A DNA stretch of 64,000 nucleotides from Nemertoderma westbladi (GCA_032718475.1 JAUCBJ010005855.1:1-64000), one strand, 5' to 3'. Positions 1 through 11,455 are shown, counted from the first letter of the stretch. The notes: a model not told the origin generated them from the letters alone. A program made the numbers and translations.

Positions 1-475
1 CATGGTAGTCCGCTACAGTGGTATACCCTTTTGTATATTTACTAATTTATCGTGTTCTAACGCGATATTCTGCTGCACTTCTTGCAACTCTAACCTACTT
101 TCCCTTACTGTTCCCTTGAACTGTTGAACAGTCTCCTGCATCTGCCCGAGCAGGAGATCCATCCCCCGCCGCCCCTCATCCACCCACTCGACCGCCGAAG
201 CGGGAGCCGCCAACGTAGTAGCGGGTAGACGAGGGACAACGGGAGACAAATCGTTAATATTTCGCTCGGAGTCCAGGACAGGAACTGTCTCAGGGGCGGT
301 TCTGCTGGGCACAGGTAGTTTAGTGCTGTGCAAAGGGAATTTAGAGGTAGGTTCTGGGAATACAGGTGTCTCTATCACCGAAGGGGTGGCTTCAAGAACA
401 GGCCTAATTATTTCAGGCTCATCTACTATAGTAGGGAGTCTTTCTACTCTAATAATTTGGTCTGTGGGTTCTGTA

Positions 476-491
476 CTACCTAACTACCTAA
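476..491. repeat. 8-bp tandem duplication causing a frameshift
   Basis: CTACCTAA occurs at 476-483 and again at 484-491. On the coding (minus) strand the extra copy adds a TAG stop and shifts the frame between the 480-1964 and 13-378 segments of the BEL-3 gag. Confidence 0.75.
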
Positions 492-759
492 ATCCGTGCT
501 AGCTAGTTGTCTTCTCACAGCTGGGGGCAAATCAGGCAATTTCTGACGGTGGGGCATTCTTCTACGCCTGCTTAGACGAGATCTATTTCCTCCGCCTTCA
601 GGATCGATGGTATCGCCTTCATTAGATGATGTAAATCCCTGTTTTTTGGGAGTAGATCGACTTATCATCTGCATCTGACTAGCTGTTAACTGTTTATTTA
701 TGTAGTCTTGCTTCTCTTGAAGATTTTCCAACTCTAGTTGGGTGGTCTCTTCAGACGCT

Positions 760-1080
760 CTCCGTTCTGCTTCTGCCACTGCCTCTGCCGCTTTTCTTTC
801 CGCTTCTGCCGCTGCTCGCTTTCTTTCCGCTTCTACTTCTTTTCTTTCCGCTTCTGCCGCTGCCATTGCCGCTTTCCTTTCCACTTCGGCCGCTTTTCTT
901 TCCGCTTCAGCCGCTTTTCTTTCCGCTTCAGCCGCTTTTCTTTCCGCTTCTGCCGCTGCCATTGCCGCTTTCCTTTCCACTTCGGCCACTTTTCTTTCCG
1001 CTTCGGCCGCTTTTCTTTCAGCCTCTGCCGCTGCCGCTGCCGCTTTTCTTTCAACTTCTGCCGCTGCCGCTGCTGCTGTC
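760..1080 (-). repeat. 21-bp minisatellite encoding Lys-Ala-Ala-Glu-Ala-Glu-Arg heptads
   Basis: On the minus strand this tract encodes repeated seven-residue units of the KAAEAER type, some extended with AAA or MAAA. The DNA unit is 21 bp, so it stays in frame and builds a highly charged helix inside the gag remnant. Other frames are also open across it because the repeat is so regular; those are shadows. Confidence 0.85.
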
Positions 1081-2387
1081 TTTCTGTCTTCTATACGTTT
1101 TTTCTTTACCTGTTCTTCTTGGACCCTAGCGATGCGGATGCTTTCATCAAATTTAGCTTGATTCGCAGCTAACATTTCCGCATCTATTGCGTCCAACACA
1201 AGCTTGGCTCCTTCACTATTAGGGCGAAGTCCAGCCAGCCCTCTCCTCAACTCTTCGTCACCTAGAAATCGTTGATAGTCTGACAGATAGATGTCAATAG
1301 CGTCCCTCTTCTGCGGTTTCTCTGCTGTCGCTTCGCTTTCCACTTGAGAAAAGGTAGCGTCTGTTGATTCTCCGAGGGTTGAGCGCTCAGCCAGCTGAAA
1401 TTTCCACTGGGCCGTTCCTTGAACCTTGAGACTCACCCGCTGGAACCAAGTCTTTACGGCAACTTGCAACGACGTGTCTTGTCTTCTTTTCGAAGCTTCC
1501 TCAAAGGCCGATAGGATTAGTCTGATTCTTAGAATTCTTTCTCGAACTTGATAAAGCAGCTCTCCCTGCTCTTGAGGTCCTTGGTGTTGTTGAAACAGTT
1601 GTTCCTCTAATCGCTCCAAAGAGCTGAAGAATCCCTGTACATATCCTGCTGCCGACCTCTTCCACACAGCTGGATCACTAGTGTCCTTCGTCACTCCCAT
1701 CCTGTATAAGTCCTCCCAGGCAGCTTCCGATAAGTTAAACGGGAGTCCGGGTCCGGGGAAGTTCCATTGCGACTCGACAATAGACTTCAGTTCCTCCCTT
1801 GTGAATCCCGCATAACTGTCCTTGGTCGATCGCTTACTTCTCGCCCAATCGATTTGGTGTTCCTCCACCGCAATCAATACCCTAGTGAGTACGGCTGCAG
1901 GAAGAATGAGAAGGGGATCCGAATAAACCGCATCTTCCATCTTTGCTCCGCGCTCGGGTGCCAACTCTACAGTATCTGAACTACTGGAGCTATCGGGCCG
2001 CTGAGAAATAAGTTCTCGGCTCGGGTGTTGCTGCTGTTTAACAGCTGCTTCTTGGTCCCGCTTGACTTGTGCCTATGATAGACCTACGATGTTTGACTAG
2101 CCTAGGGTCTGATACTACTACTGGAGGGATGACCTTTCTTACAGTAGGAGGAGAGTTGAACTTCGGTCTCAAACGTTCAGCACTCCTATCAGGGTCACAG
2201 ATGGTTGTATCTAGGAGACTGTCTGACAGGTTTTGCTTTGTGTCAGACATGTTTGTTCGTACAGTTGAATGCCTACTGCTATATTACAGTTAAAGCAAGT
2301 CTAGTAATTCAGTATCTACTGTTAGCCTAGTAATTAATTACCGATATCGTTACTCTATGTAACGCGATATATATACAATATATTAGA

Positions 2388-2637
2388 ATACCGGTATACA
2401 CTTATAGTATATATATAAGTATTATTACAGACTAGGTTTGTCACAGAATACCGGTATATAATTTCAGCACAAATATATATAAATATATAATAAGCCTATC
2501 GTGAATACCGGTATACAACTTACACTTATAGTATATAAGTATAATTATAGTCTAGAATTAATTACAGAATACCGGTATATAATTTCAGCTCAAATTTATA
2601 GAAATAAATATAATAAGCCTATTGTAAATACCGGTAT
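2388..2637. repeat. Tandem ~120-bp unit with five ATACCGGTAT palindromes
   Basis: The perfect 10-bp palindrome ATACCGGTAT occurs at 2388, 2448, 2505, 2569 and 2628 in an AT-rich context. The segment is two diverged copies of a unit of about 117-121 bp. It lies just upstream of the BEL-3 gag start, in what would be its leader. The BEL-1 leader has a related TACCGGTTAGG motif, also in duplicate, just before its gag. Confidence 0.8.
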
Positions 2638-4990
2638 ATCAATTATTTTAGAATAATTGAATTTCTGAATTTTAGGGGTTACCTGGTTACTTTACTTTAC
2701 TTTATTACCGTTATTTAAGCAGTAGTCCAACTAATATTAAGACCTAATTGATGTATGACAGGCCTACTGTTTTATAAATCGGTTTGAGTTGATTTATAAT
2801 ATATATATATACCCGTTTAATGGGTTTTGTCAATATTTGAAATAAATGTTATTATTTCTGGGAAGGAGTCACTACACAGAAGCTGTACGCTCTCAGTGAA
2901 GTGCTACTTATTATATTGGACACTAAAACAAATAATTCTAATTTACTAAGTTACTTATTACTACAACTTATGTACAATTGCGGGGTGAGATTACAATCTC
3001 TAAATAAACACAAAAATTACACGTACGAATTTTTAGGGTTAATTTTACAGGGAATCTACAAACCAGCCTAACAAGGAGTTAGAATATCTGGTTATTACAA
3101 ACGGACAGGATACTTCGGTATTTGAAAATTATAAAGCAGTAGTAAATATATTGTGTTGTCTAGATAGGAAAAATACCACCGTCTGACGACTTATAGCCGT
3201 AGCGCTATAAGTACTACGTTATGTATCCGGAGTGTTCCTACCTAGAAGTTAATTACCGCAGCCTACTATAGCTAACGTGCCTATTAACCACTTTACAACA
3301 CAAATATACTGCCTACACACTAATTACCTTCGGAAAGCACTGTACACTAAACCCTAAATTAGGCACAAGTACTTATACAACAAATAACCAGCAGTTAAAT
3401 ATACTTGTACAGCTAAAAGAACCACGGTATCTGCCGGAGTGACCAAAGCATAAAATATCCAGTCTTTACCTACACCAAACAGCCCTGATGTAGTACCGGG
3501 GTTAATTTAACTATAATGGTATGTATAACAAGCATAATTACTGTTGGAATAAACTTGGGGTGGTGTATGTTGCGAATAATCGCATAAACTCTGAATAATA
3601 AATATTACGCTACCCGTACAGACTACACAAACAAAATACAGACCAAATGCTGGCAGACTACTATCAAACCCAAATAAACTACAGTACATGCAGACTCCGA
3701 AATGGTTAGTTAGTATGCGTTCTAACCGAGTAGTACGACTTATTCTTTCGTAGGGGATTTACCTTACAACACTGGATGCCCCCACGTTCCTAACTAGTAT
3801 TTTATCGGACATACACTCTACACACACTGCAATCTCTTCAGACTTAACAACAGTCAGACATCAATCCAGCCTACAAATTATTTATACAATCTGAGCAGGC
3901 TTACACGCCTTCTGCTCAATATTAACTTACAAATAAATAAAACTGACAGAAATAAATAAGCTCCAAAAGAAACAAGGGGTGTACAGTCCCTAATCTCTTA
4001 AACAGCCTACCAATATACAATATCACAATCGAAATAATACTAGTACCTGTACTGCTGTAAGTACCGGTTCGGGTGGTTAGGTAGTTAGGCCTACAGGTTA
4101 CCGGTCGACCGGTACATTCGACTTTATTGCCTACGTTGCAATAAAGAAACTAGTACAACTGTTATTGTTCTTACCAGAACAATAGTAAACTGTATTTATT
4201 GTCTACTGTGCAATAAAGGAAAAATCTATAACTGTTATTGTTCGCGCTTTTAGACCTTTAGCAGTTTAACCTGCCAATTTTAGGTGTCTTCTAGTTTATA
4301 AATCGACTTTAGGCTATAACAAGTATTTGGTGCACATAAAGTTACATTAGCCGAAGCCAGCCTATGCGCGACCATTCACCCACAGTTAAGGGAGACTGGA
4401 TTCGGATGCTCTGACCTTATTGTGGTGTAGACTTACTGTATTATTCGATTGCTCGTTACTATAATATCTCTGACAAATATTATTCACTTTCAGGAAATAT
4501 TAACAGTTCCTTTAGGATGTGGCGCTCTAAATATGTAAACAGAGTTATGACTTACACTAGACACAACGGGATGGCTATTGATTTTCGTATAAAGCGCATT
4601 CTTTAGGAAATGCTTTGTTATCGATCACACTCATGCACACTACCGCACACTGCTGCACACTGGTCTGCCGACCTTCACTAATTTTAATCATATATAAGGA
4701 GAACAGCAACTGACACATGTAGGGTCTATGAAATAGCATTCAATTCACTCCAAAACCACTATGATGTAAGTCGCAATTGCTATATGTAACCGGTCTCTCT
4801 AACCTTCAGTATATCAAGAAGATTGGGGTTTTCTGATTATTTATCGATATTCTCCAAATATAACAACATATCCATCAAATGATAACACTTAATAACCGAC
4901 AGTAAATAACAGTAAAATAATGCGCTGTTCTGAGCCGTGTTGTGTGTCCAGTTTGTACTGGTTTGGTTTGATAACAGTTATACGTTTCTA
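2638..4990. other. AT-rich non-coding stretch, probably leader/LTR of BEL-3
   Basis: No open frame of note and no recognisable domain on either strand. It lies upstream of the minus-strand gag, so it should be that element's leader and LTR, but I found no second copy in the window with which to fix an LTR boundary. Two diverged copies of a unit containing 'gcaataaag' and 'aactgttattgttc' occur at about 4120-4260. Confidence 0.4.
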
Positions 4991-5265
4991 TGATCAAAGC
5001 CGTTCTAATGTTTGGCTAAAGTCTGAAACACAGAATAATTCCACAGCCGATGTTCCGGGCTCAAGGAAAAAAGGTAAACAAAGACCATAATGCATTGTGT
5101 GAGGCTTCTGTGCAAATAAAATGAAAATCGCTCTGATTGGTCGAGTGAGTGAGCCTGAACAAAGAAAGCCAAAAGCTCCACGTCGACATATCAGCTGATA
5201 GATGTCGTCATCTGAACTACACTGTATTAAGAGTATTTTGGTGCATTGCAGCATAAAATTGCTAG

Positions 5266-5410
5266 TTATGTCCGCTAAAGTACACATACAGAATAATGGC
5301 TTTTTATGTCCGCTAAAACACCTACACAGTAAGAAAAATGGCTTTTTATGTCCACTAAAATACCTACACAGTACTTTGCGGGGAAAATGACTAGCTATAT
5401 CCGCAAAAGC
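5266..5410. repeat. ~42-bp tandem repeat, about three copies
   Basis: The unit contains 'tatgtccgctaaa...cctacacag' and recurs with small changes. A short related phrase ('ctttttatgtccgc') appears at about 12105. The minus-strand frame across it shows a repeated FSGHKKP, but this only reflects the DNA repeat and I do not call it a protein. Confidence 0.65.
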
Positions 5411-5547
5411 TTTTACACTATCTCTTACTACACTTCTATACCCCTCTTGTGGGGCATTCTCTGCCCCCCCTCTCTCGCCACTAATCTTCTGTGGTGGGGC
5501 GCCCATAGCCCCCCCCCCCCACTCGCCACATCTAACTTCACTATCTC

Positions 5548-6988
5548 TTACTCCACTACTACACCCCTCTCTAGTCGACACACTAACCTACTGCGGCTGG
5601 GTCTATTCACCCCCTCCTCTCTCTCTACTACTGCGTGGCTTATCAGGCCCACCTCGGGTTTGCTCAACCCCGCTACCTCCTGCCTACCAACTACGTGGCA
5701 TACCAGGCCGCCGTCGGGTTGGCTCAACCCCGCCACTTCCTGCCTAATAACTACGTGGCCTACCAGGCCCCCGTCTGCCGGGTTATGTACGTCCGACACG
5801 CTCATATTAATAGCACCATTCCCAATATTATTTGTTAAATCAATTAAATTATTAGAATTTGAAACGGGATAATTATTTAAATTATTTAAATTAGAATTAT
5901 TATTATTTTCTAGATTTGAATTATTATTCGAATTATTTGGATTAATATTATTATTTGAATTTAAATTTAAATTACCGGGTAAAATATTTCCTGTAATAAA
6001 GGGATTAGGGTTATCTCCTACGGTACTATTAATACCAACATTTCCTAAAGTACTACTAATACCCCCCCCCCGCCCGTACGGTTACTGTACGTGTAACGCG
6101 CGCTCTGTTCTCTTGCCTCACGCTCTTTGCGTTCACTCTCTTGCTCCTTCCTTCCCCTCACTATCCACTCTAATTCTTCCATTCCTAATTTATGTGCCAG
6201 ATTTATCTTCCGCATCCGTCTTTCTTTTGCGGAGGATGTAGTAGACTTATCGGTTGTGACGGATTCCCGCCGCCCCTCCGTCCTACTAACTTTCCCCCGC
6301 CTCCCGGAACTTCCTCCGACCGACGATCCCGAATCCTCGGGTTTAACCTCGGATTCGCCCTCCTCAGGTCTCTTCCAACCCACTAATATTGCTTCCCTGG
6401 AATCGACTGAGTATGGCCCTATGTACACTGCACCAGGCCCCATACCCCTACATTCCTATAGCCCAAACAGTTCGAAGGCAACGCCTCTCGCTCTCTCCCT
6501 GGCTAGTTCTCCCTGCCCAGAACGCACTAGGTAATCAAAGTATCTGTTCGACTCACCTAGTCGCCTTTTCAACTTCACCTGGTCTATCTCGGCCCCTGCT
6601 CTAGCTTCTTTCAGTTGTTCCCGGGTCGCGGCGTAGGCTCGTCGGAGCCGGACAACCCCGACATCCTCGTCGCCGACATCTCCTCTCTCCCTCCGGGTCC
6701 GGCGTCGTACCGGCGGCTCCACCGTTGCCGTTCCGGTGGGCCGTCCGTCGCCCTCGGCCTGTGGCTGGCCGGCGACTTCGGCACGTCGACCGCCGCTGTG
6801 TGTCGACTCGTCTCTCTCTCCTCCCGACTCATCCTCTCGCTGTTGTAGACAGCCCCCTCCATTTGGATTGCCGGATCGTTCGTCGACGGATCCGGCGTCG
6901 TGGGTCGATACCGTCTCGCCGTGGCCTCGTGGATGGTTAGATCGCCGTCCGGGGTCCGCGGCGGTGTCGTCTCTCTCTCTTGACTCAT
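5548..6988 (-). pseudogene. Broken gag of a second LTR-element family (BEL-4, copy 1)
   Basis: The reading starts at 6988 (MSQERE...), shifts frame between about 6722 and 6620, and continues through a segment with RYFDYLVRSGQGELARERARGV. It is cut by an in-frame TAG near 6456, reads on through GAVYIGPYSVD and a charged helix, and shifts again at the poly-C tract at about 6061-6072. After the tract the other frame is open through an Asn-rich low-complexity stretch (about 5820-6040) and then a 21-residue tandem repeat (5632-5780). The same conserved blocks occur at 50468-50896, so this is a repeated element. The basic, helical, low-complexity make-up suggests gag. No enzyme domain is present. 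Confidence 0.6.
5632..5780 (-). repeat. 63-bp coding tandem repeat, ~2.3 units
   Basis: On the minus strand it encodes repeats of the form GGLVxHVVxRQEVAGLSxP, 21 residues each. Unit edges fall at the 'tacgtggc(a/c)taccaggcc' phrase. It is the C-terminal part of the BEL-4 gag reading. Confidence 0.75.
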
Positions 6989-6999
6989 GTCATCTTGGG

Positions 7000-7640
7000 C
7001 AACTTTGGATTTCGTTACTGTTAGGGCAGCTGCTTGGTCTTTGTTACTGTGACGGGATCGGTCGACCCCGATTTATCCGGTTTGGTTGTTTGCTTACGCG
7101 TCCCCGCCGTGTGTAAAAGGAGTTATTGTAGTTCTTCCGATGTTATTAATAATATATGTCGGTATGTATATGATAATATGAGATAACTGAGTTAGCACAA
7201 TTGATGATGGTAATAGGCCTAAGTATACAGCAGTACTGATGGATGATGGTGGCGACGACGGTAACAAAGTCACCGCACTGCCCTGACTGCACTGAGATAA
7301 CTGAAGTGAATGAATAGCACAACTGGTAATATATTGCACGGTTGGCCATGTTGCTCTACTCAGTCGATGCTTCCCCCCTATTGGCTAATGACTCACTTCT
7401 CACCCTCCTATTTCCCTGGGTGTGTTTCCCCCTGATGCTGTTACTCTCTCTCTCTCAGGGGTGTAACCCCTGACCCCTATTGTGCGTGTGTTCTCTGGGG
7501 CCTATTGTCCCCGTTTACTGGGGTGACATGAGGTTGATTGGTAATCAACCTCGTGCTCCCAATATTACTTAGAGGCGCTCTTTCCCACTTTATGGGGGTT
7601 TGGTGAGGCGGAATTGAATCCGCTCACAACACCAGTACCT
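7000..7640. other. Non-coding, probably BEL-4 leader; contains a perfect hairpin
   Basis: This region lies upstream of the minus-strand BEL-4 gag. I see only short shadow frames. It contains the inverted repeat at 7530-7552 and pyrimidine-rich tracts (CTCTCTCTCTC at about 7446). Confidence 0.4.
7530..7552. repeat. Perfect 10-bp inverted repeat with 3-nt loop
   Basis: GAGGTTGATT (7530-7539), GGT, AATCAACCTC (7543-7552). It could form a stable hairpin in RNA of either strand. It sits between the BEL-4 gag start and the Penelope-like fragment; its role is unknown. Confidence 0.7.
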
Positions 7641-7719
7641 CAAGTGGTGTGAGAATCGAGGCTATCCGCTGGATTTCCTCCTCTCCCTCCATGCGTCGAA
7701 CCCAACACCTCTTGGTCCA

Positions 7720-8394
7720 GTGCCGATCACGCAGCAGCCGTCTTTACCAACGGATGGGGATGGTCCATCAGCACCCCAAAATTTAAATAAGACTACATTG
7801 AGTGGGCCAAAATACACCTCTATATATCTCCCTACGACCCCACAGTTCCTGCCTGTCGTCCGAGCGCCCGTTATCCGCAAATATAATGCTGACTTCGCTA
7901 GGTATTAGTGCCAAACGGTCCCGTGTAACCTCCCATCGTTAGGTAAACTGTTGATCACCAAGTCCGAGCCAACACTGCCTCTTGGTAACCACTCTTGCAA
8001 TGGGCCTCGTTGCAAATGCTGCTCGGCCGTTCTAAACCAGCGCCGGACACCATGGGGTGACCCCATCCATAGGAGATTTAACTGCAAATCATTTAATGTG
8101 ATTTATTTTATCAAATGTAAACTGCATCCACACTTGTGGTATCTCGGCCAGACAGAACAGCGTTTACATGAGCGCCTCCGAGGTCACCGTAATGCCATAA
8201 ATGACGCAGCTGGCAGGGGACTAAGAGTCAATTTATCGAGCCCTGAAGTCTTTCAACTGCAGCACTTTGCTATTTGTGGGATCGATGCGGTAAATATTAC
8301 ATGTTCTAAAAGGTTTACTAACCACGAGCGTAGGATTCATTCTGAAGCGGTTCTAATTAACTTGCATCCCCCCCCCCCCCCCCCCCACACTTAA
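7720..8394 (+). pseudogene. Penelope-like element 3' coding fragment with GIY-YIG nuclease
   Basis: The 7951-8394 frame has a Cys cluster (CNGPRCKCC) followed by NCKSFNVIYFIKC, LWYLGQT, RLHERLRGHRNAI and HSEAVLI. This matches the GIY-YIG endonuclease that follows the reverse transcriptase in Penelope-like elements: the Y-I/Y-L-G pair, the Arg on the following helix, and a late Glu. A stop at about 7906 separates it from an upstream frame (7720-7908) that could be the tail of the RT/linker. No RT core is present, so the element is 5'-truncated. The frame ends in a run of 19 cytosines (8368-8386). GIY-YIG domains also occur in other mobile elements, but the upstream Cys-rich block favours Penelope-like. 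Confidence 0.7.
8368..8386. repeat. Poly-C tract, 19 C
   Basis: An uninterrupted cytosine run at the end of the GIY-YIG frame. Length is likely variable or error-prone. Confidence 0.9.
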
Positions 8395-9162
8395 CACTGT
8401 AGTTCCCCGTATTGGTATGTACTAAAACATGTGAACTTTGTTTTGTATATTCTACTTAGGATTTTGTATTAATCAGTTTGGTTTTATTTTATATCTTATT
8501 GTTTTGCTAACTATCTGGTTCGCCCCACATGCCCGCCTTAATGGTAATTTCAACTCCAGTCATACAGCTGCTATTGGCTTTTTGCATAGCTGGCCCCTCT
8601 GGATATTTACCCTATGGCGCAGTTAGTATTACTCAATCATTTTGTTAGTTTATTTCATTAATTTTAATGATTTTATTACTTCTTTTATTTCTGATGTCTT
8701 TTTTTATATGTTTTTATAGATATTCCACTTAATAGCAGGATAGGGTACACCATTGGTTTAGTTTTTATTTACTATTATTATTTTAAATTTTTTTTTAAAA
8801 GTTTTCAACATTTCAATACTTTTATTTTAAATTTTGATTTGAGTTAGTTTTGGTGCATTATGAATTTCCGATATAATTTCTAACCATGCTCAACTTCTAC
8901 CGGTCTGCCACTTTACACAGCTAATATCTGTGTTAATATCTATATTAAAATAGTCCTAACTACTATACAGTATCATAGCCGTATCGGTTTTGTATAACTT
9001 CTACCGGTCTGCCACTTTACACAGCTAATATCTGTGTTAATATCTATATTAAAATAGTCATAACTACTGTACAGTATCATAGCCGTATCGGTTTTGTATA
9101 TATCTTTTTAGGCTTTGAATTGGTTTTTTTAGTTAAATTTTATTATTGTGTTTAAAATAATA
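8387..9162 (+). other. Putative 3' non-coding part of the Penelope-like fragment
   Basis: AT-rich with no convincing coding. It includes a two-copy tandem repeat at about 8892-9099 and leads directly into a hammerhead-like motif at 9163-9203. Confidence 0.4.
8892..9099. repeat. 104-bp tandem repeat, two copies
   Basis: The phrase starting 'aacttctaccggtctgccac' occurs at 8892 and 8996. The following hundred or so bases are nearly identical, differing at only a few positions. Confidence 0.85.
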
Positions 9163-9203
9163 ACCACTGAAGACGCGCGGGAAGCGTGAAATAGCTATAT
9201 GGT
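9163..9203 (+). ncRNA. Candidate type I hammerhead-ribozyme-like motif
   Basis: Helix I would be ACCA (9163-9166) with TGGT (9200-9203). The core CTGAAGA is at 9167-9173, helix II is CGC/GCG (9174-9176 with 9184-9186), and GAA is at 9188-9190. Helix III would be ATA/TAT with a 2-nt loop (9191-9198), and A9199 is the cleavage-site base of an AUA triplet. One extra U (9187) lies between helix II and GAA, which departs from the consensus. Penelope-like elements are known to carry hammerhead motifs, and this one lies 0.8 kb after a GIY-YIG frame. Activity is unproven. Confidence 0.4.
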
Positions 9204-9274
9204 AAACTAACAATATTTTATATTAGCCGTGGCTCAAGACCCTTACTCATCGTAAATATTTATATTTTGAGTAT

Positions 9275-10281
9275 ATGCTTACGCCACGAAAGGCATCGTT
9301 CCATTACATTAACTCGCTACCATTGAAGAATACTACAAAAACTCTGACATATTTAAGAACCAGCGGATACCAATATACCAAACAAATCAAATTACAAAAG
9401 AGGGTTCGTCAAGGGTGTGTGCTCTCAGCTCTATTATTTCTACTACATCTCGGATCTTATAGACACGCTCATTGACAGCGGACTAGGTGTTTATATTAAT
9501 ACTTTATCCTACTGCGTAGTATCATATGCCGACGATATAATTTTACTATCCAACATCAAGTCACACTTATACAAATTAATTAACTTAGCTGAAACCTTCT
9601 TCGAGAAACACAACCTCCACATGAACACTACCAAATGTCACTTTTTATCAATAAATTCTAACGGAACCTCATCAACTACAGATGTACTCAATCTCGAACA
9701 TGCTTGTAATTCGGAGAAGAGAACAAAATATATGGGTCTACAACAAAATATATGGGAAATGCGCAGGAGAGCAATGCGTGACATTCTTTGTCTCTCGACA
9801 ATAGAGTTTCAAATAACCTCCTTAGTGACCTATACAACCTGGATGTTGAACAAACAATACGTTTAAACCAATCACGAGTAATCTAAAACATGTCCAACTG
9901 TGGAAATAGGAAAATTCAATATCTAATATTGCACGACCTTGTTAGCCACTGGACAACTAGTGCAGTAGACATGTTTAACTCATACCAAAAAACCAGCTGG
10001 ATGTAAAATTTGCCAACTCTGAACTCCATTGCGATATCAGAATACAGCCTCAAAGCATGTTCCACAAGATCAAAATCATTACAAGTCACCAATCGCACAT
10101 ATAAAGAAAGATTACAGGCCATGTACTGTAAATCCATCATGCAGAATTTTCAATATCCTTTTATACACAGGATTAACCTTATAAAGGACTATAAAGGACT
10201 TATAAAGGAATATTAAGTTAACTGTGACTACCTGTATGTCATAATCTTGCGTGTAGCCCAGAATCAATCAATCAATCAATA
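9275..10281 (+). pseudogene. Non-LTR retrotransposon (LINE) RT fragment with (AATC)n tail
   Basis: The first frame (9275-9475) contains RVRQGCVLSALLF, an RT motif-B-like block. The next frame (9417-9866) contains YINTLSYCVVSYADDIILLS, the FADD/YADD catalytic block, and a thumb-like continuation. The switch between overlapping frames near 9440 is a frameshift. The fragment ends in AATC repeats at 10262-10280, a typical LINE 3' tail. No endonuclease domain is present, so the copy is 5'-truncated. The remainder (9867-10261) is decayed 3' sequence. Confidence 0.65.
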
Positions 10282-10791
10282 CAGATTTGTAACCAGGTAT
10301 TCAAATTCGTAATTAGAAATCCAAATTCGTAACGTAACAAGGCGCTCAAATTCGAAACTAGTTTAGAGTTGATATCCTGAAAAAAATAGTTAGCGGCTTA
10401 TGGCCTGTAAAAATATCGGTTTGGTTTAACTTCGATTCCTTCACGGCGTCTTGACGCCGACTTTAATGTATTTTTCAATATGTGAAAGTTAATGTCGACA
10501 TCATGTTGAAATTAAACGCTTTGATATTACAGTAGTAATTGCAAATGAACAATAAGGAACAAGGCTTTTAGAGGTCGACAAATCTGATGGGATGGGTTCA
10601 ATATCCTACCCGCGTTTAGTAGAGAAGTTTTATTCATTTAGCTTCATATATATAGCCTTGATGATAAGATGATAAGATCTTTCTACAGTACATTGTATAA
10701 TTGTAAACTTATAATAATATTAATCTACTGTCGTTTAACCTCCACCAAATTTATACAATTTGAGATTGTGGGTATACCATAAACACGTACA
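10282..10791. other. Non-coding stretch, nothing recognised
   Basis: AT-rich DNA between the LINE tail and the 19-bp minisatellite. No gene, repeat or signal that I can support. Confidence 0.5.
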
Positions 10792-11296
10792 AAGCCTACT
10801 GTTCAGTTACAAGCCTACTGATCAGTTGCAAGCCTACTGTTCAGTTACAAGCCTACTGTTCAGTTGCAAGCCTATTGTTCAGTTACAAGCCTACTGTTCA
10901 GTTGCAAGCCTACTGTTCAGTTACAAGCCTACTGTTCAGTTGCAAGCCTACTGTTCAGTTACAAGCCTACTGTTCAGTTACAAGCCTACTGTTCAGTTAC
11001 AAGCATCCTGTTCAGTTACAAGCATCCTGTTCAGTTACAAGCCTACTGTTCAATTACAAGCCTACTGTTCAGTTACAAGCCTACTGTTCAGTTACAAGCC
11101 TACTGTTCAATTACAAGCCTACTGTTCAGTTACAAGCCTACTGTTCAGTTGCAAGCCTACTGTTCAGTTACAAGCCTACTGTTCAATTACAAGCCTACTG
11201 TTCAGTTACAAGCCTACTGTTCAGTTGCAAGCCTACTGTTCAGTTACAAGCCTACTGTTCAGTTACAAGCCTACTGTTCAGTTACAAGCCCACTGT
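10792..11296. repeat. 19-bp minisatellite, ~26 copies
   Basis: Unit AAGCCTACTGTTCAGTTAC with scattered changes: GTTGC or ATTAC endings, and two adjacent units reading AAGCATCCTG near 10990-11030. Because 19 is not a multiple of three and the unit has no stop, all three forward frames stay open, which produces long but meaningless reading frames. Confidence 0.95.
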
Positions 11297-11435
11297 AATT
11301 CAGTTATAACTTATACATTATGGCCTACTCTGCACACACAGTATAACTATCAGTTCAATGTAATTCTTTGCCTTACACCTAACAGTTTCCTATTCACCAC
11401 AATTAGCAACAATAATCGCAAAAAGCACTTTTGAG

Positions 11436-11441
11436 TTTATT
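11436..11441 (-). promoter_or_regulatory. Candidate polyadenylation signal AATAAA
   Basis: The minus-strand hexamer AATAAA lies about 15 bases after the fucolectin stop codon, implying a short 3' UTR. Confidence 0.45.
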
Positions 11442-11455
11442 TTCTTTCTTTTTAT

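Larger units (their letters stand above)
1..2250 (-). pseudogene. BEL-like gag remnant (BEL-3), runs off the window edge
   Basis: The reading begins at an ATG at 2250 with an MSDT...CDPDRS N-terminus, the same opening as the BEL-1 gag at 19171, so I assign it to a related element. The frame breaks near 2065 and resumes in the frame open over 480-1964. That segment is a Glu/Gln/Arg-rich helical protein ending in a long Ala-Glu-Arg-Lys heptad run, consistent with a coiled coil. A second break at 476-491 is an exact 8-bp tandem duplication (CTACCTAA twice on the plus strand) that creates a stop. The frame after it continues through 13-378 and off the window. No zinc knuckle or enzyme domain is visible. 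The gag call rests on the shared N-terminus and coiled-coil layout. A host coiled-coil gene is less likely because no splice structure explains the two breaks. Confidence 0.6.

Noticed and set aside
738-1172. Plus-strand frames with Phe/Arg/Ser or Ala/Ser repeats
   Set aside because: Antisense shadows of the heptad-coding minisatellite in the BEL-3 gag.
4994-5581. 195-residue minus-strand frame
   Set aside because: Composed of a tandem repeat and low-complexity sequence; no conserved pattern or second copy.
6127-7116. Several plus-strand frames opposite the BEL-4 gag
   Set aside because: Shadows of the minus-strand gag, whose blocks are conserved in a second copy at 50468-50896.
10760-11434. 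Three overlapping open frames of 144-224 residues
   Set aside because: They arise because the 19-bp minisatellite unit has no stop in any frame; the peptides are repeat translations.
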